Shown in pieces: positions 34,280 to 37,914 of a stretch of 37,914 nucleotides of DNA. The notes beneath the pieces are model-generated. The model did no database searches, had not been told where the DNA came from, and saw only the letters and a program-made list of their open reading frames with translations. The DNA comes from a bacterium (GTDB lineage: Bacteria > Verrucomicrobiota > Kiritimatiellia > RFP12 > UBA1067). How positions within the stretch are numbered: position 1 is the first letter of the stretch; every line of letters begins with the position of its first letter. The translations under genes were made by a program, and so were the position numbers. The stretch covers positions 1 through 37,914 of the forward strand of contig JAUNMP010000022.1 in assembly GCA_030537465.1 (NCBI GenBank), in the 5' to 3' direction.

Positions 34280-35758
34280 TCAACGAGCCGAGAGACGATC
34301 CATGAATGCGTCCACGGCCGCACGGTCATCAGGTCTGTCGGGAAAGAGCTTCGTGCCCAGAACGAGAAATACAATCGTCGCTGCGGCCGTCATCGGGAAG
34401 ATCCAGATCATCTCGCGTAGATAGGCTAGCTCCGGTTTCGCGCCGACAATGAAGATCGCGAGCCCGACGACGATGCCGCCCACGAGTCCCATCAACCCCG
34501 AACGACGGGAGAATCTCCGCACGAAGATCCCGCAGAGCATCGGGATCGCAATCGGCGGCAGAAAAACGCCGAAGACCTTGTTCGAGAGATTGAAGAGGTC
34601 GTCCGCCCCCTGCGCGTACTGCATGACGAACGTGAGCGCCACGACGAGGCCGCCGACCAAAACCGTCGCCGCCCGCGCGGCGACCATCTTCGCACGGGCC
34701 GACGGGTTCTTCGCGACCTTCAGATAGAGCTCGTTCGTGACGACCGCCGCCGCCGCATTGAAGTTGCCGGCCAAAGACGACATCGTCGCCGAGAACATCG
34801 CGGCGATCACCATTCCGATCATCCCAATCGGCAGCACCTCGCGGCAGACCAGCGCGTAGACGCCGTTCATCTGGTCCTCGGGGATGTCTGGCATGAAGAC
34901 ACGCGCGGCCATTGCGGGGAAGAAGAAGATCGGCGGCCCGACGAAAAGCAGCGCCGCAACAAGGTACGCCATCTTCTTCGCGTCCTTCTCGCTCTTCGTC
35001 GAATAGTAGCGCTGGACAAGCGACCAATTGGTCGAGAGCGTCGAGCCAACGCAGCAGAAGAAGACGAGCATGTAGCCCCACGTGTACTTGCCCGCGGTGA
35101 AGTCGAAGAATCCAGGCGGTGCCTTGTCGATGAAGTTCGCGAGTCCTCCCGCCCGCTCCAGACAGAGCGGCGGCAGCGCGAACACCACGACGAGAATCAC
35201 GAGAAACTGGATAAAGTCGCACGCAAGCGTCGCCTTGAGTCCGCCAAGGAACGTGTAGAGGACGATGATGACGCCCGAGATGCAGATGGACCAGAAGAGC
35301 GGGAAGCCCATGCCGACACCCACGACGGTGCCGATGGCAAGCAGCTTGAGCGCATTGTCAAGAAGCTGCATCGGCAACCCCAGGATCGCCAGAGTCCGGC
35401 ACATCTCGGGTGTATAGCGTTCGGCGATGTAGTCGATTGGACTGGTCTTCGCCGCGCGCCGCCATCGAACCGCGAGGAACCAGGCGCCGAGCAGCACGGC
35501 CGGCACCGAGAGCCAACTCACCGTCACCGGCACCCAGCCGAATTTATAGGCCAGCGCCGAGTACATCACGAAGGCCAGTGCCGAGAAGCTGTTCATGTAG
35601 AACGAGATGCCACTCAACCACCAGGGTACGGACTTGTCGTTTCCGAAGAACTGGTCGGACGACTTCGACCTGCGACTGTAGTACACGCCCACGCCGATCA
35701 TCACCGTGAAGAACGCGGCGATGACGGCGTAGTCGAGAAAGGCCAGCCCGCTTTTCAT
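34280..35758 (-). CDS. Sodium:solute symporter (SSS family)
   Basis: 492 residues from ATG 35758 with about thirteen hydrophobic segments. Family signs are the first helix (LDYAVIAAFFTVMIGVGVYY), FGNDKSVPWWLSGISFYMNSFSA split by short loops, and AAMFSATMSSLAGNFNAAAAV, part of the SSS sodium-site region. It begins 2 bases after the nagB stop, so it is almost surely coupled to it. By context the substrate is an amino sugar, sialic acid or a related monosaccharide; specificity cannot be read from sequence by eye. Confidence 0.92.
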   Translation of the reverse strand: MKSGLAFLDYAVIAAFFTVMIGVGVYYSRRSKSSDQFFGNDKSVPWWLSGISFYMNSFSALAFVMYSALAYKFGWVPVTVSWLSVPAVLLGAWFLAVRWRRAAKTSPIDYIAERYTPEMCRTLAILGLPMQLLDNALKLLAIGTVVGVGMGFPLFWSICISGVIIVLYTFLGGLKATLACDFIQFLVILVVVFALPPLCLERAGGLANFIDKAPPGFFDFTAGKYTWGYMLVFFCCVGSTLSTNWSLVQRYYSTKSEKDAKKMAYLVAALLFVGPPIFFFPAMAARVFMPDIPEDQMNGVYALVCREVLPIGMIGMVIAAMFSATMSSLAGNFNAAAAVVTNELYLKVAKNPSARAKMVAARAATVLVGGLVVALTFVMQYAQGADDLFNLSNKVFGVFLPPIAIPMLCGIFVRRFSRRSGLMGLVGGIVVGLAIFIVGAKPELAYLREMIWIFPMTAAATIVFLVLGTKLFPDRPDDRAAVDAFMDRLSAR

Positions 35759-35760
35759 AA

Positions 35761-36504
35761 TCACTTCTTCAGCTGCGAGGCAGCCGGCGGATCCAGAAAC
35801 AGCGTGCAGTCGGCGTGATTCCGCAGAATCGACGACGGGCACATGTTCGTGAGCGGGCCATCCACGGCACCGGCGACGGCCTTCGCCTTGCGTTCGTCGG
35901 GGACAATGACCGCAATGGACTTCGTCGCCATGATCTGCGGCACCGTCATCGAGTACGCATGCGTCGGGACTGCGTCCAGATTCGGATACCAACCCTCGCC
36001 GACCTGCTGCATCCGGCAGACCTCGTCGAGCTTCACGATGCAGTAGGCGGTCTTGGCCTCAAAGTCGGCCGGCGGGTCGTTGAACGCGATGTGGCCGTTC
36101 TCGCCGATGCCAATGCAGGCAAGGTCGATCGGCTTCTCGCGAACCGCCGCCTGCAGGCGCGCGAGCTCCGCGTCGCGGTCCGCCGCGTCCCCGCCGACGA
36201 ACGTGAAGCTCTTCACCGCGCACGGAAGCTTCGCGAGCAACCGCTCCTTGAGGAACTTCCTAAAGCTCGCGCCATGCGTCTCCGGCAGCCCCACATACTC
36301 GTCAAGATGGAATCCACAGACCTTGTCCCACTCGATGTCCGTACGCTTGAGCATCTCGTCCACGAACTCGAGCTGGCTCGCGGCGCTCGCGAAGATCACG
36401 CGTGCCTCGCCGTTCGCGGCGATCGCCTTCCTGATTCTGTCCGCCGCAAACCCCGCCGCAGCCTTCGCCATCTCAAACTTGTCCTTACCGATTTCGATCG
36501 TCAT
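35761..36504 (-). CDS. nagB: Glucosamine-6-phosphate deaminase
   Basis: 247 residues, somewhat short for the family but complete. FHLDEYVGL near residue 65 holds the proton-shuttling Asp, and GIGENGHIAFNDP near 133 holds the catalytic Asp/Glu/His set. It converts glucosamine-6-P to fructose-6-P and ammonia. AGGAG lies 9 bases upstream and an extended -10 at 36536-36544. First gene of nagB-SSS symporter; nagA follows under its own promoter. Confidence 0.94.
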   Translation of the reverse strand: MTIEIGKDKFEMAKAAAGFAADRIRKAIAANGEARVIFASAASQLEFVDEMLKRTDIEWDKVCGFHLDEYVGLPETHGASFRKFLKERLLAKLPCAVKSFTFVGGDAADRDAELARLQAAVREKPIDLACIGIGENGHIAFNDPPADFEAKTAYCIVKLDEVCRMQQVGEGWYPNLDAVPTHAYSMTVPQIMATKSIAVIVPDERKAKAVAGAVDGPLTNMCPSSILRNHADCTLFLDPPAASQLKK

Positions 36505-36535
36505 TTTTCAGCACTCCTACTTATGACTTCCCAAC

Positions 36536-36544
36536 AGTATAGCA
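36536..36544 (-). promoter_or_regulatory. Extended -10 promoter of nagB
   Basis: TGCTATACT on the minus strand, preceded by TTTT. The first T is also the last base of the T-tract of the ppdK terminator. Expected leader is about 25 bases. Confidence 0.55.
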
Positions 36545-36582
36545 AAAAGCAAGCGGCCCGGTCGCCCCCCGGCAACCAGGCC
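36544..36582 (-). terminator. Intrinsic terminator of ppdK
   Basis: A 12-bp stem (36555-36582, two G-T pairs, GGGG loop on the minus strand) is followed after six bases by TTTTT. It lies 31 bases after the ppdK stop and overlaps the nagB promoter. Confidence 0.7.
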
Positions 36583-36613
36583 ACTCGCGCAGCGTAATCC
36601 GCCGCCGACTCTA

Positions 36614-37914
36614 TTAGCCGCGAAGCGCCGCCTGGGCGGCCGCAAGGCGCGCGATCGGCACGCGGAACGGCGAGCAGGAGACGTAGTTGAGACCGATCTT
36701 GTGGCAGAATTCGACTGAGGTCGGGTCGCCGCCGTGTTCGCCGCAGATGCCGCAGTGGATCTTCGGACGGGTCGCCTTGCCGTCGGTGACGGCCATCTTC
36801 ATGAGCTTACCGACACCCGTCTGGTCGAGCTTCGCGAACGGATCGTTCTCGTAGATCTTGTTGTCGTAGTACGAGCCGAGGAACTTGCCTGCATCGTCGC
36901 GCGAGAAGCCGAACGTCATCTGCGTGAGGTCGTTCGTTCCGAAGCAGAAGAATTCCGCCTCTTCCGCCAGCTCGCCCGCGATGAGGGCGGCGCGCGGAAT
37001 CTCGATCATCGTGCCAACCTCGTAGTTGAGCTTGATCTCGGCGGCCTGGATCTCCTCGTTCGCGACGTGGACGACGATGTCCTTCACGAACTTGAACTCC
37101 TTCATGTCGCCCGTCAGCGGGATCATGATCTCGGGCTTGACGTTCCAGCCCTTGTGACGACGCTGGACGTTGATCGCGGCGCGGATCACGGCCTTCGTCT
37201 GCATCACGGCGATTTCCGGATACGTCACGCAAAGACGGCAGCCGCGGTGGCCCATCATCGGGTTGAACTCGTGGAGCCCGTCGATAATGTCCTTGATACG
37301 GCTGATCGGCTTGTGCGTCGTCTTCGCGAGAAGCGCAATCTCGTCTTCCGTGTGCGGCACGAATTCGTGCAGCGGCGGATCGAGGAAGCGGATCGTGACC
37401 GGCTGGCCGTCAAGTGCCTCGAAGAGCTGCTCGAAGTCGTCCTGCTGGAACGGCAGGATCTTGTTGAGGGCGAGCTCGCGCTCCTCCACCGTGTCGGCGC
37501 AGATCATCTCGCGGAACGGCGTGATGCGGCTCTGCGAGAAGAACATGTGCTCCGTACGGCAGAGGCCGATGCCTTCGGCGCCGAGCTCGCGGGCCTTCTT
37601 GGCGTCGCGCGGCGTATCGGCGTTTGTGCGGACCTTCAGCTTGCGGAACTTGTCGGCCCACATCATGATGCGGCCGAATTCGCCCGCGATCGTCGCGTCG
37701 ACGGTCGGAATGACACCGTCGTAGATGTTGCCGGTCGAACCGTCGATCGACAGCCAGTCGCCTTCCTTGAAGAGCTTGCCGCCGAGACGGAACTTCTTGC
37801 CCTCTTCATCCATCGCGATTTCCTGGCAGCCGGAGACGCAGCACTCGCCCATGCCGCGAGCCACGACGGCCGCGTGGGACGTCATGCCGCCGCGCACCGT
37901 GAGGATGCCCTCGG
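36614..37914 (-). CDS. ppdK: Pyruvate, phosphate dikinase, C-terminal part (5' end outside window)
   Basis: About 433 residues are visible; the frame runs off the window. The fragment starts just before the phosphohistidine site GGMTSHAAVVARG, continues through GIGLCRTEHMFF, FLDPPLHEF, and FGTNDLTQMTFGFSRDD, and ends with the PEP/pyruvate-site CGICGEHGGDP containing the catalytic Cys. The enzyme interconverts PEP, AMP and pyrophosphate with pyruvate, ATP and phosphate; in anaerobes it usually runs in glycolysis. Followed by its own terminator. Confidence 0.96.
   Translation of the reverse strand, partial: EGILTVRGGMTSHAAVVARGMGECCVSGCQEIAMDEEGKKFRLGGKLFKEGDWLSIDGSTGNIYDGVIPTVDATIAGEFGRIMMWADKFRKLKVRTNADTPRDAKKARELGAEGIGLCRTEHMFFSQSRITPFREMICADTVEERELALNKILPFQQDDFEQLFEALDGQPVTIRFLDPPLHEFVPHTEDEIALLAKTTHKPISRIKDIIDGLHEFNPMMGHRGCRLCVTYPEIAVMQTKAVIRAAINVQRRHKGWNVKPEIMIPLTGDMKEFKFVKDIVVHVANEEIQAAEIKLNYEVGTMIEIPRAALIAGELAEEAEFFCFGTNDLTQMTFGFSRDDAGKFLGSYYDNKIYENDPFAKLDQTGVGKLMKMAVTDGKATRPKIHCGICGEHGGDPTSVEFCHKIGLNYVSCSPFRVPIARLAAAQAALRG

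Noticed and set aside
1..37914. tRNA, rRNA, insertion sequences or prophage genes
   Set aside because: None could be recognised on either strand by eye; no transposase-like or integrase-like protein is encoded.

Overview
The window is GC-rich DNA packed almost entirely on the minus strand. It looks like a Gram-negative bacterium of the PVC group, most likely Kiritimatiellota or a near relative. This is inferred from the mix of Tat-exported Gfo/Idh/MocA oxidoreductases, large HzsA/FGE-like di-heme proteins, a DUF1680-type glycosidase, exported sugar-converting enzymes and a giant thrombospondin-type-3 protein. No rRNA or other phylogenetic marker apart from gyrA is present, so the assignment is tentative.

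Layout. 1-251: start of a lysine/alanine-rich DNA-binding protein gene, its promoter and a strong terminator. 252-7030 (minus): a glycan unit of GH127-type glycosidase, SLC1-type symporter and a large exported di-heme protein ending in an FGE-like domain. 7162-10581 (plus): a divergent paralogue of that di-heme protein, apparently expressed from a leaderless mRNA. 10586-11977: Tat-exported Gfo/Idh/MocA oxidoreductase with its own near-consensus promoter. 12050-25066 (minus): a tightly packed run of gyrA, dehydrogenase subunit 3, GMC oxidoreductase, octaheme cytochrome c, a divergent ETF pair, GtrA protein, exported aldose 1-epimerase, a canonical ETF pair with a ferredoxin extension, and ETF:quinone oxidoreductase. 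25206-32961 (minus): a 1660-residue secreted or surface protein with TSP3 repeats, nidogen-like modules and an alpha/beta-hydrolase, followed by an exported partner gene, a second partner paralogue, and several decayed copies of the giant's C-terminal tail and of the partner. 33056-36504: amino-sugar catabolism (nagB, a sodium:solute symporter, nagA). 36614-37914: 3' part of pyruvate phosphate dikinase.

How the genes fit together. Most of the window serves carbohydrate use: extracytoplasmic glycoside hydrolysis and oxidation (GH127, GMC plus subunit 3 plus cytochrome, Gfo/Idh, GalM), uptake (two symporters), amino-sugar entry into glycolysis (NagA, NagB), C3 metabolism (PpdK) and electron disposal to quinone (ETF, ETF-QO). 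The giant protein and its repeated partner cassettes are a separate accessory locus, lower in GC near the partners, and resemble a polymorphic effector/partner arrangement.

Expression signals. A TGN-TATA(A/C)T extended -10 element recurs upstream of at least six transcription units. Twice it lies directly against the T-tract of the preceding terminator, and twice it sits so close to the ATG that the transcript should be leaderless or nearly so.
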